Source of the DNA: CAG-791 sp963658695
Lineage (GTDB): Bacteria; Bacillota; Clostridia; Lachnospirales; Lachnospiraceae
Direction of reading: 5' to 3'
DNA length: 19,515 bases
NCBI GenBank assembly: GCA_963658695.1
Contig: CAVKRN010000045.1
Location: 1-19,515 of the forward strand
The notes under the pieces were generated by a model. That model was not told the DNA's origin and ran no database searches. It saw only the letters and a program-made list of their open reading frames with translations. Within the stretch, counting starts at the first letter, position 1; every line of letters begins with the position of its first letter. A program made the position numbers and the translations under genes. Of the stretch, positions 1-7,390 are shown in pieces.

Positions 1-848
1 TCATGATCGTGGTGATGGCAGCAGTGGTGCTCGTGCTCCTCGTGCTCATCTTCCTCATGATCGTGGTGATGGCAGCAGTGGTGCTCGTGCTCCTCATGCT
101 CGTCTTCGTCATGATCATGGTGGTGAGCGCGGTATACTGTATTACCGTCCTCGTCCGTCACTTTTTCGGCATGCTCATCGTGGTGGTGATGGTGATGATG
201 CTCCTCGGCATTCTCCAGTACCTCTGCCAGAATCTGGCTCTGCAGATCCTCCTTACCTTCAATGGTTTCCAGCACCATTTTTCCATCCAGCTGATCCAGA
301 GGTGTTGTAATGATCGCCGCCTTCTGGTTATGCTCACGAATCAGGGCAACTGCCTCATCAATTTTCTCCTGAGATGCCTTGTCTGTACGTGTCAGAACGA
401 TGGTTCCCGCATTCTCAATCTGGTTGACAAAGAACTCACCGAAATTCTTAAAATAAACCCTTGCCTTCGTCGCATCCACCACCGTCACGGCGCTTCCCAG
501 CTTCATGTCCGGAATCTCTGCCGCCGTCTTTTCGATGGCACGCATCACGTCATCGAGTTTGCCGACGCCGGACGGCTCGATCAGGATGCGCTCCGGCTGA
601 TAGTTCTCCATCACCTGCTTCAAAGAGGTATTGAAATCCCCTACCAAAGAGCAGCAAATGCAGCCCGAATTCATCTCACGAATCTCAATACCAGCTTCCT
701 TCAAAAAGCCGCCGTCGATGCCGATTTCACCGAACTCATTTTCAATCAGAACAACCTTTGTGCCTGCCAGTGCATCCGCAATCAGCTTACGGATGAGTGT
801 TGTCTTGCCGGCACCAAGAAACCCGGAAACAATATCCACCTTCGTCAT
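1..848 (-). CDS. G3E (CobW/YjiA-type) GTPase, putative metallochaperone, C-terminus outside window
   Basis: This is a P-loop GTPase of the G3E family, whose CobW/YjiA branch is thought to load or insert metals (often zinc) into client proteins in the cytoplasm. The start is the ATG at 846-848, with GGAGG six to seven bases upstream. Walker A is GFLGAGKTT at residues 9-17, followed by ENEFGEIGID (residues 36-45). The metal-binding CxCC motif appears as SGCICC (residues 61-66), and a GTP-specificity motif TRTDK lies near residues 153-157. From about residue 215 the protein becomes extremely rich in His, Glu, Asp and paired Cys: a seven-His run, then an 18-residue unit present at least twice. 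The gene runs off the left edge, so about 282 residues are seen and the C-terminal CobW_C domain may lie beyond. It sits 165 bp after the preceding gene; no convincing own promoter is visible there. Family assignment is firm; the metal and client are not known. Confidence 0.93.
   Translation of the reverse strand, partial: MTKVDIVSGFLGAGKTTLIRKLIADALAGTKVVLIENEFGEIGIDGGFLKEAGIEIREMNSGCICCSLVGDFNTSLKQVMENYQPERILIEPSGVGKLDDVMRAIEKTAAEIPDMKLGSAVTVVDATKARVYFKNFGEFFVNQIENAGTIVLTRTDKASQEKIDEAVALIREHNQKAAIITTPLDQLDGKMVLETIEGKEDLQSQILAEVLENAEEHHHHHHHDEHAEKVTDEDGNTVYRAHHHDHDEDEHEEHEHHCCHHHDHEEDEHEEHEHHCCHHHDH
3..110 (-). repeat. 54-bp tandem repeat coding for His/Cys-rich metal-binding units
   Basis: Two adjacent 54-bp copies (3-56 and 57-110) differ at only a few positions and keep the reading frame of the G3E GTPase. 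Each codes for 18 residues with the pattern [DE]EDEHEEHEHHCCHHHDH. A further partial His/Asp block lies just upstream in the protein (residues 240-246). The array may continue past the window edge, so the copy number is unknown. Confidence 0.9.
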
Positions 849-1013
849 AGACTATCCTCCTTGCCGCCGCTTGCGGCCTTGAAATGCGTATACCGATCTG
901 TAATCATCGCAACCATTCAGAACCCATTTGTAAAGTGCTACTGCGCAGCTTTCTTTTGCTCACATAGCGTTCTCGCCAAATAAAATTGCAAAAATATGCT
1001 TGGCTCCGATTCC

Positions 1014-1748
1014 TTACAGGACCTGATTCAAAAGCGTCACAACCTCTTGTCCGGAGATGCAGGCCGTAAAGCCATCCTCCGTTTCCTGCAGAAGCATTCC
1101 AAGATAGTTGCCCGCCTTTCCATAAAGGCCAGCACCGGACATTCCTTCCTCACATTCGATCTTCGTCAGAATCAGGGAATCACCAAGGCCCGAAACGGAT
1201 GCATCCGCATCGGCGATTTCACCGGAAATCAGCTCCGTACCCTTCAGCGCATATGCCGCATCACCGGCAGAAAGCCGGGTCAAAATGTCTCTGGAATAAT
1301 ACACATCCAGCTCATCGGCATAGCTGCACTGTACAAAAATGACTTCCGCTTCCGGCGATGACACATCCCCTGTCTCCGGCCGTATCACCGTTCCTTCTGC
1401 ATTGCTCCCATCCGGAAGCGTCACCGTCACAGTATTACTGTCTCCTACGATGCGCGCGGCAGTAGCAATGGTCAGCGTAAAATTCTCTTCCTTGGAAGAG
1501 TTCTTTCGTCCGTCGAGGATCGTCCCCCCTCCGGTGAGAATCGTCTTTCCGTCTTTTTGTGTCGACCGGATGGTCACCTCATATTTAGAAAGAGCCGAAT
1601 GGAGTGCATCCGGCTCCAATGTATACATTTTCTCAATGGTTCCGCTGCCAAGAAGCACCCCGCGCAGAACAAACATCCCCAGAATCGCTGCGATTACGAT
1701 AGTACCGACAAGCTTCTTATTCCGGATCTTGTGGTTGTATAAATTCAT
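1014..1748 (-). CDS. Membrane-anchored trypsin-fold protein, probable pseudo-protease
   Basis: The 244-residue protein has a short basic N-terminus and one hydrophobic segment at residues 13-34, so it is probably anchored with its domain outside the cell. The rest resembles an HtrA/trypsin-like peptidase: GGGTIL at 73-78, TIATAARIV at 93-101 where such proteases have a 'TxAHVV' motif, a 'TVTLPDG' strand at 108-114, and GMSGAGLYG at 202-210 in place of the GNSGGP serine motif. The Ser (204) is present, but the catalytic His position is Arg99 and the Asp region reads EAEVIFV (133-139) without an obvious Asp. I infer a non-catalytic trypsin fold. Start ATG at 1746-1748 with a purine-rich GAGAAGAAGG directly upstream. 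It begins 40 bp after the rnpB 3' end and might depend on readthrough. Fold assignment is from motif reading, not alignment. Confidence 0.7.
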   Translation of the reverse strand: MNLYNHKIRNKKLVGTIVIAAILGMFVLRGVLLGSGTIEKMYTLEPDALHSALSKYEVTIRSTQKDGKTILTGGGTILDGRKNSSKEENFTLTIATAARIVGDSNTVTVTLPDGSNAEGTVIRPETGDVSSPEAEVIFVQCSYADELDVYYSRDILTRLSAGDAAYALKGTELISGEIADADASVSGLGDSLILTKIECEEGMSGAGLYGKAGNYLGMLLQETEDGFTACISGQEVVTLLNQVL

Positions 1749-1782
1749 CCTTCTTCTCTTGTTGTGGCCTTCTCATCAAAGC

Positions 1783-1799
1783 AAAAAAGTAAGCAGAGC
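1783..1799 (-). terminator. rnpB terminator (P1 helix plus U-run)
   Basis: The 3' strand of the RNase P RNA P1 helix is followed on the minus strand by six T residues (1783-1788). The helix and U-run together could work as an intrinsic terminator. The pairing partner is at the RNA 5' end, so it is unusual in its very long loop; termination is inferred. Confidence 0.45.
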
Positions 1800-2139
1800 G
1801 ATAAGCCGGGTTCTGTCGTTGGACGATCATCTTTCTAGAGCTGCCGTTGCCGACAGCCTCAAGCGACACACCTGGAAACGGATCGGGCCAATCCATAGTT
1901 TCCGTTTCGGTCTTGCTTCGGATAGGGCTTGCATGGCTCCGCACATTACTGCACGGACGGTAGTCTCTTACACTGCCTTTTCACCCTTACCGCTATGCGA
2001 TGCACAGCGGCGGTATATCTCTGTTGCGCTATCCCGGGAGTTTCCTCCGCCGGCCGTTAACCGGTATCCTGCCCTGTGAAGCCCGGACTTTCCTCACCCC
2101 CGCATAGACTGCGGGGCCGCGATCGTCTGCTCTGCTCAC
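1789..2139 (-). ncRNA. rnpB: RNase P RNA (catalytic subunit of ribonuclease P)
   Basis: RNase P RNA cleaves the 5' leader from tRNA precursors, here including the tRNAs encoded in this same window. The minus strand carries the hallmark conserved segments: GAGGAAAGTCCGGGCTTCAC followed by AGGGCAGGATACCGG near the 5' end, AGAGACTACCG in the middle, and ACAGAACCCGGCTTAT near the 3' end. The two ends pair over 11 positions (GTGAGCAGAGC with GCTCTGCTTAC, including one G-U) to form P1, which sets the limits used here. Length is about 351 nt, normal for a bacterial type A RNA. No protein should be called in this interval. Confidence 0.96.
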
Positions 2140-2148
2140 CAAATAATT

Positions 2149-2178
2149 AAACTAACACATTCTTCATAAGATTTCCAA
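2149..2178 (-). promoter_or_regulatory. Probable promoter of rnpB
   Basis: On the minus strand TTGGAA (2173-2178) and TAGTTT (2149-2154) are separated by 18 bp, with an upstream TG making an extended -10. A start about 7 bp downstream matches the 5' end of the RNase P P1 helix. The -10 is a weak match, so this is moderate. Confidence 0.5.
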
Positions 2179-2244
2179 TGAAAACTCTATAAAACGCTCG
2201 CCGTTACTATGCAGACGCCAGCCAGCGGCGGGTAGACTGTTGCC

Positions 2245-3948
2245 TTATACCGGGAAGCATCCGCCGCCAACAAACTCGCGGCAAATGGAGTTTGCCGGAA
2301 GCGCAGTCGTATCCACACCAACAAAGTACTCCAGAAATTTCAGGAGACGCTTGGCATCCCCGTACTCCGGTGCATCACTTGGCACCGCAAACAGCTGCGG
2401 CTCCGCAAACTGCTTGAGCACCGCCTGCTCGTAGATCAGGACGGAATTAAAAATCGCATCTGCGTTGTTCTGGTAGGGGAAAATATATTTTTCCTCACCT
2501 TCCCGGACCTTCTTCCACATTGCAATGGTATCCTGCGCACTGTTGCCCCTGGTTCTGGAATCCCGCACAATGCGGCGCAGCAGCCGGGTATCCGAGGAGG
2601 AAATCCGGTTGTGCTCGTCAATATTCAAGGATGTCAGTGCCGAAACATACACCTTAAACTTGCACTCGTCCGGAATGCCCTCCGAGCACTTGGGATTGAG
2701 ACCGTGGATTCCCTCAATAATCAGGATATCTTCCTCCCCCATAGACATGGGATGGCCGTTGTACCGGCGCTTGCCGGATTTGAAATCAAAGGTCGGAAGC
2801 TCCACCTCTTCGCCGTCCAGAAGATCACTGACATTCTCGTTGAACAGCTGCAGATCCACGGCTTCGAGGCATTCAAAGTCATAATTGCCGTCCTCATCCA
2901 GAGGCGTGCATTCTCTTGGCACAAACCAGTTGTCCATGGACAGAATATGAGGACGCAGACCAAAGGACCGAAGCTGGATGGCAAGCCGGTGGGCCGACGT
3001 TGTTTTTCCCGAGGAGGATGGCCCGGAAATGAGCACCACGCGGATGTTCTCATCGCCCGCAATCTGCCCCGCAATATCGCCGATACGGCGTTCCTGCAAT
3101 GCCTCCTGCACCAGAATCATATCGGAAATGTTGCCGCGGCAAATTTCCTCATTCAGTTCACCGATGTTGGAAATGCCGACCAGATGCCCCCAATCCGTTG
3201 ACAGCATCAGCTGCTCATAGATGTGCTCGCGATCCTGGAACGGGCTCAAGGTATCCGGTGTATCCACTCCCGGAAGGTTCAGCAGAATACCATCACGATA
3301 GCTGGTTACCTCAAATTTGCGGACATAATCGGTGGACGGAAGCATATATCCGTAATAGTAGTCGTAATAACCTTCCAGATTGTATACATTGACGGAAGAG
3401 CTCCTGCGGAAACGGAAGAGCTTCACCTTGTCCTCCATTCCCTGCCGCGAAAAGAGATTGACCGCATCTCCAATGGGATAGGTCTTCTTGATAATGGATG
3501 TCTTTCGATCGCGCAGCTGTTCCATCTCTTTCTGAATTTTGTCGGAAAAGGCCTGCGGCACCAGAAGATTTCCGTCCTCGGTCTTTGTAAAGCCCTGTGC
3601 CTCCAGCTCCGGCGTCAGTTCTCCGTGTATGGTGCAAAAATACGCGTTTCCCAGAGAAAACTCCATCCTGGTGTGAAGCTTTCCCTCTCCGCCCAGCTCT
3701 GCCACCGTCTTCACCAGCATCAAGGTTGCCGTCCGCACAAAGGCGCGATATCCCGTTGGATTCTTGGTGGTCACCAGCGAAATCACACCGTCACGGTCCA
3801 GGCGTTTATTCAACTCGCGCACCTTTTGGTTAAAGCTAACCAGCGCAATCTGATTGTGGAATTGAGGCTGAAACTCTTCAACGATTTTCTCGAAGGTCGT
3901 TCCCTTTTCATATTGGCGCTGTTTACCATTTACAAATACTGTAGGCAT
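2245..3948 (-). CDS. Nucleoside (uridine-type) kinase with N-terminal TGS/ThrRS-like region
   Basis: The protein has 567 residues. Residues 1-62 form a TGS domain like that at the N-terminus of threonyl-tRNA synthetase, and about 65-180 resemble the ThrRS second additional domain. The C-terminal half is a P-loop kinase of the uridine kinase/phosphoribulokinase group: Walker A GPSSSGKT at 309-316, MDNWF just after residue 340 as in uridine kinases, and IIEGIHGLNP as the Walker B-like region. It probably phosphorylates a nucleoside in salvage, but the substrate cannot be read from sequence. Start ATG at 3946-3948 has AAAGGAAAG upstream and gives the expected TGS beginning; the reading frame stays open further upstream to 4242, but that part overlaps nif3 and has no family resemblance. 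It follows nif3 after 115 bp and precedes rnpB. Confidence 0.88.
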   Translation of the reverse strand: MPTVFVNGKQRQYEKGTTFEKIVEEFQPQFHNQIALVSFNQKVRELNKRLDRDGVISLVTTKNPTGYRAFVRTATLMLVKTVAELGGEGKLHTRMEFSLGNAYFCTIHGELTPELEAQGFTKTEDGNLLVPQAFSDKIQKEMEQLRDRKTSIIKKTYPIGDAVNLFSRQGMEDKVKLFRFRRSSSVNVYNLEGYYDYYYGYMLPSTDYVRKFEVTSYRDGILLNLPGVDTPDTLSPFQDREHIYEQLMLSTDWGHLVGISNIGELNEEICRGNISDMILVQEALQERRIGDIAGQIAGDENIRVVLISGPSSSGKTTSAHRLAIQLRSFGLRPHILSMDNWFVPRECTPLDEDGNYDFECLEAVDLQLFNENVSDLLDGEEVELPTFDFKSGKRRYNGHPMSMGEEDILIIEGIHGLNPKCSEGIPDECKFKVYVSALTSLNIDEHNRISSSDTRLLRRIVRDSRTRGNSAQDTIAMWKKVREGEEKYIFPYQNNADAIFNSVLIYEQAVLKQFAEPQLFAVPSDAPEYGDAKRLLKFLEYFVGVDTTALPANSICREFVGGGCFPV

Positions 3949-4063
3949 AGTCTTTCCTTTCTTCTGCACGTGCAGCCAGCCACACCGAGATTTTCCGAAT
4001 GTAAGGAGAAAGTGCATCGGCGCTTTCGAACACCAAAATAAAGATGCGGCTGAGCAAACATTT

Positions 4064-4846
4064 TCATACAACGCTATAAGGCTCCTGCACCGGTGCACAC
4101 AGGATTTGAAGCTCCGGGAATTCCCTGAAAAGGTAATCCCGCATGTAGGGTACGAACATTTTCTCCACGCCGTAATGCCCAGCGTCAATGACAGCAATTC
4201 CCTTTTCCATTGCATCCAGTCCGACGTGATGGGTGATATCACCCGTTATCATGACATCAGCACCTTTGGAAATTGCCAGGTCAATGTCATCCTTGCCGGA
4301 GCCCGGTAGAATTGCCGTCATAACCACCGGCGCCTCCGGGTCCCCGTAAACGCGGACCTGCGGAATGTCAAAGCATTCCTTCACATACTGCGCGCATTCC
4401 TGCAGCGTCATGTGTTCCGGAAGCTCTCCGATGCGGCCAAGTCCCTCGTGGGAAATGGCATCCTCAAAGGTCACGTCCAGCACATCCGGATTCAGAAGCC
4501 GAAGGCGCTCTGCAGCCTCTGCCGCCATCCCCATCACGTCAAAATTCGTGTGCATGGCATACAAAGCCATATCCTGCGTCAAAAGCCGCACAATTCTCTT
4601 GCCGATAAAATCCTGATCCGTCACATGCTTGATGCCGCTAAAAAGCAGCGGATGGTGGGTGATGATCAAATCCGCACGCTGACGAATCGCATCCTCGATG
4701 ACGTCACTTGTCGCATCAACGGCCAGATACACACGTGTCACCTCTTTATCGCTTCGCCCCGCCTGAAGTCCGGGATTGTCCCATTCCATAGCAAAGGATC
4801 GCGGGCAAAATTCTTCCACCTGCGCCATCAGCTCCGATAAAAGCAT
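4064..4846 (-). CDS. Nif3-like dinuclear metal-centre protein (YqfO/YbgI family)
   Basis: This 260-residue protein belongs to the Nif3 family, hexameric proteins with two metal ions per subunit; it is often annotated as 'GTP cyclohydrolase I type 2 homolog', but the physiological reaction is unsettled. Metal ligands visible are THHPLLF (His64, His65), HTNFD (His99, Asp103) and the C-terminal GHYGVE (His224, Glu228). It is the short form: it lacks the PII-like domain inserted in the B. subtilis homologue. Start ATG at 4844-4846 has a near-perfect AAGGAGG six bases upstream, inside the trmK 3' end. The first 19 bp overlap trmK, which suggests translational coupling. The trmK-nif3 pairing is a common Firmicutes neighbourhood. 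Confidence 0.93.
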   Translation of the reverse strand: MLLSELMAQVEEFCPRSFAMEWDNPGLQAGRSDKEVTRVYLAVDATSDVIEDAIRQRADLIITHHPLLFSGIKHVTDQDFIGKRIVRLLTQDMALYAMHTNFDVMGMAAEAAERLRLLNPDVLDVTFEDAISHEGLGRIGELPEHMTLQECAQYVKECFDIPQVRVYGDPEAPVVMTAILPGSGKDDIDLAISKGADVMITGDITHHVGLDAMEKGIAVIDAGHYGVEKMFVPYMRDYLFREFPELQILCAPVQEPYSVV

Positions 4847-5757
4847 ATAAGCCTCCTTGCTGCCAGAAGTGTCTGCAGCACGCCAATCTGAGTCTGGATA
4901 TCCTGCAGCCGCTGCACCAGTCCCTGTCCGCCTTCCGTTCCAAGATCCCGGAGCTTCTGCGTCAGATTCTCCGCAATGGCAAGGCGGCTGCGGATGGTCT
5001 CCGCTAGGAACTGTGCAAAGCAGCCGGCACTCTCTTTTTCTGCCGCCGCTAATGACGGTGTATCTGCTTCTGCGCCGCCGTTTTCTTCCAGATACAGCTT
5101 CAAAATACAGGGTCCGTAAGTCTTTTCCACCAGAGACTGGAAGGCAGGAGAACGCAGCATGTTGCAAAGCGTCTCCCCATTGGTGCCGACCTGTCGAATG
5201 GTGGCCTCGGGAAGCCTCCGGATCTTGTCCGCAATGGCCTCCCAGTCCGGGCTGCACCCCTGCAGGAGTTTATTCCCCGGAACCGCACGCATCACGGTGT
5301 AATACTTGCCCTCGTCCTGTAGGAACCGTTCCTCCGTAATGACAAAGCCGCTGCGCCAAAGCCACTCTCTGACGAGATGGATTTCGGACTGGGGCGACAA
5401 AAGAAGCTCATCAAAGGATTCTGCCTTCTCCTGCCCGGCCTCCAAAAGCGACGACATCAATATGCCGCCCATGCCGGCACAGATCATGCAGTCCGCCTCT
5501 CCCGGCTCATAGGCCGCAAGTCCGTCCGATTTGCGCAGCTCGCAGCGGCCGCTCCCATACAGCTCCGTCAGCTCCAGATTCGAACGGGCAGTGGCCAGCG
5601 GCCCATCCGCCACATCCATGGCCAGCGCAAATGCAATTTTATTCTCCTGCAGAAGACGGATGTCCACGTACGCATGATCACAGCCGACATCACAAATGCG
5701 AACGCCGGGACGCACCATGTCACAAATCGTCTGCAGACGTTTCGATAAACCAATCAT
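4828..5757 (-). CDS. trmK: tRNA (adenine(22)-N1)-methyltransferase
   Basis: TrmK transfers a methyl group from S-adenosylmethionine to N1 of A22 in tRNA. The 309-residue protein begins with the family pattern LSKRLQTI and the SAM-binding motif ICDVGCDHAYVDI (residues 21-33), followed by AMDV (46-49) and the ICAGMGG motif (92-98). The C-terminal third, from about residue 230, is helical and coiled-coil-like, which the family uses with tRNA. Start ATG at 5755-5757 has AAGGAA six bases upstream; a start nine codons earlier has no better site. It lies 68 bp after rpoD and overlaps nif3 by 19 bp. The order rpoD-trmK-nif3 agrees with the Gram-positive arrangement. Confidence 0.94.
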   Translation of the reverse strand: MIGLSKRLQTICDMVRPGVRICDVGCDHAYVDIRLLQENKIAFALAMDVADGPLATARSNLELTELYGSGRCELRKSDGLAAYEPGEADCMICAGMGGILMSSLLEAGQEKAESFDELLLSPQSEIHLVREWLWRSGFVITEERFLQDEGKYYTVMRAVPGNKLLQGCSPDWEAIADKIRRLPEATIRQVGTNGETLCNMLRSPAFQSLVEKTYGPCILKLYLEENGGAEADTPSLAAAEKESAGCFAQFLAETIRSRLAIAENLTQKLRDLGTEGGQGLVQRLQDIQTQIGVLQTLLAARRLICFYRS

Positions 5758-5793
5758 GTTATGTTCCTTATGCCGTGCGCGCAAACCGCGTAT

Positions 5794-5813
5794 GGACGCC
5801 GAAAATCGCGTCC
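5794..5813. other. Small hairpin in the rpoD-trmK spacer
   Basis: GGACGC and GCGTCC form a 6-bp stem with an 8-base loop immediately downstream of rpoD. There is no T-run on either strand, so it is not a normal terminator; it might be an mRNA stability or processing element. Confidence 0.35.
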
Positions 5814-5825
5814 GGATGCAACCAC

Positions 5826-7301
5826 TCAGTCCAGATAGTCCTTAAGCTTTCTGGAACGGGACGGATGGCGAAGCTTGCGAAGCGCCTTCGCCTCGATCTG
5901 ACGGATACGCTCGCGCGTCACGTTAAACTCCCGGCCTACTTCCTCCAGTGTGCGGGCACGTCCGTCATCCAGGCCAAAGCGCAGCCGCAGAACCTTTTGC
6001 TCTCTCTCGGTCAGTGTCCCCAGAACCTCCTGCAGCTGTTCCTTCAACAGCGTATAGGCAGCCGCCTCTGCCGGCACCGGCACATTATCATCCTGAATGA
6101 AATCACCAAGGTGAGAATCCTCCTCCTCACCAATGGGCGTTTCCAAAGATACCGGCTCCTGTGAAATCTTAATGATCTCCCGGACTCTCTCCACCGGAAT
6201 TCCCATACGCTCCGCAATCTCCTCCGGGGAAGGCTCCCGGCCAAGTTCCTGCAAAAGCTGCCTTGAAATGCGCACCAGCTTGTTAATGGTCTCCACCATA
6301 TGCACCGGAATGCGGATGGTTCTGGCCTGATCGGCAATGGCTCTTGTGATGGCCTGCCGGATCCACCAGGTCGCATAGGTAGAGAACTTAAAGCCTTTGC
6401 GGAAATCAAACTTCTCCACCGCCTTGATCAGTCCCAGATTTCCCTCCTGAATCAGGTCCAGAAACAGCATCCCTCTTCCTACGTAACGCTTGGCAATGGA
6501 AACCACGAGTCGGAGGTTCGCCTCCGCCAGCTTCTTTCTGGCTTCCTCTCCGTCATTGACAACCTCTTTGAGTTCGCTCTTGGTCTTGCCCTCCAGAACA
6601 GGTGCCTTCTCATCAATTTCCGCCCGCTGCTCATCGTTGCGCAGGAAATGTTCCAACTCCTCACGGCTGGTCACACGGCTGGTATCTTTATCGTCCACAT
6701 CCTTAAACAGCGTATCCAGCATCTTCTGCGCAATGTCCCCGTTCTCCATGCGCTTGGCAATGGCAACCTCCTCCTGCGCCGTCAAAAGGGGCACCTTTCC
6801 GATTTCCTTCAGGTACATGCGGACCGGATCCTCGATGTTCACCGAATCCATGCCGCTGTCAAGGTCTGTGTCTGTATCGACCTCTTCCTGCTCAATCAGC
6901 TCCAGCTCCGCGTCCGGAACCTCGTCATCGTCCACCACATCATCGTCATCCTCAATGACAGGGACATCACTTTGGTCATCCTCCTCCAGATTCAGCACAT
7001 CAATGCCGTTGCTCTCGAGAAACGAGGTGATCAGGTCGTATTTTTCATCCTCCAGATCCAAATCCGCAAAAGTATGAAGAACCTCCTTGTTGTCCAGTAC
7101 ATCGCCATTGGCCTTTGCCTGCTTGACAAGACGGTCCAAACGGATCCGGAATTCCTCCTCGGCGTTATTCTCTGTCTTTCCCGCAGTCTCCGACTTGGCG
7201 GCCGCCTTCGAAGCCGATGCCTTTCTGGCCGACGGCTTTTTGGCCGCGGTGTTCTTATCCTGCTCTGCCTTTGCTGTCAGTTCTTCTTTCTTCTTCGTCA
7301 T
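5826..7301 (-). CDS. rpoD: Housekeeping RNA polymerase sigma factor (sigma-70/SigA)
   Basis: Primary sigma factor that directs RNA polymerase to standard -35/-10 promoters. In 491 residues: a Lys/Ala-rich start (1-45), region 1.1 (about 51-104), a very acidic stretch (106-150), region 1.2 (155-187), region 2 with ANLRLVVSIAKRYVGRGM (261-278) and the -10 recognition helix ending in TYATWWIRQAITRAIADQ (308-325), region 3, and region 4 with the helix-turn-helix VTRERIRQIEAKALRKL near the end. It is clearly longer than the about 370-residue B. subtilis SigA, from the N-terminal additions and an insertion at 190-250 between regions 1.2 and 2. Start ATG at 7299-7301 with GGGAG upstream. It follows dnaG by 89 bp, the classic macromolecular-synthesis arrangement. 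Confidence 0.97.
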   Translation of the reverse strand: MTKKKEELTAKAEQDKNTAAKKPSARKASASKAAAKSETAGKTENNAEEEFRIRLDRLVKQAKANGDVLDNKEVLHTFADLDLEDEKYDLITSFLESNGIDVLNLEEDDQSDVPVIEDDDDVVDDDEVPDAELELIEQEEVDTDTDLDSGMDSVNIEDPVRMYLKEIGKVPLLTAQEEVAIAKRMENGDIAQKMLDTLFKDVDDKDTSRVTSREELEHFLRNDEQRAEIDEKAPVLEGKTKSELKEVVNDGEEARKKLAEANLRLVVSIAKRYVGRGMLFLDLIQEGNLGLIKAVEKFDFRKGFKFSTYATWWIRQAITRAIADQARTIRIPVHMVETINKLVRISRQLLQELGREPSPEEIAERMGIPVERVREIIKISQEPVSLETPIGEEEDSHLGDFIQDDNVPVPAEAAAYTLLKEQLQEVLGTLTEREQKVLRLRFGLDDGRARTLEEVGREFNVTRERIRQIEAKALRKLRHPSRSRKLKDYLD

Positions 7302-7390
7302 GTATAATCTCCCTTATAGTATCTCTACTCTGCAGCTTACAACACATGTCATATCTCAACACGAAATGTCTGCTTGCAGTCACTGCATCG

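Noticed and set aside
3..110. CRISPR-like repeat
   Set aside because: The two units are directly adjacent with no spacers and keep the reading frame of a metal-binding tail.
3..983. Long plus-strand reading frame (326 residues) rich in Val/Met/Leu
   Set aside because: It is the complement of the G3E GTPase; its hydrophobic start is only the His/Glu codons read backwards, and the minus-strand protein has Walker A, CxCC and a GGAGG site.
849..1013. Promoter for the G3E GTPase gene
   Set aside because: Pairs such as TTGCAA/TATGTG (19 bp) or TTGCGA/TATACG (14 bp) have poor spacing; nothing convincing in these 165 bp.
1339..2079. Plus-strand reading frame across 1339-2079 and a minus-strand one at 1717-1944
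   Set aside because: They overlap the clear RNase P RNA and the pseudo-protease gene; no ribosome binding site or family similarity.
3949..4242. N-terminal extension of the TGS-kinase up to 4242
   Set aside because: The extension overlaps nif3, lacks family similarity, and the ATG at 3948 has AAAGGAAAG and begins the TGS domain properly.
7302..7345. Separate rpoD promoter TTGTAA-18 bp-TATAAG
   Set aside because: The start would fall about 5 bases before the ATG and remove the GGGAG ribosome binding site.
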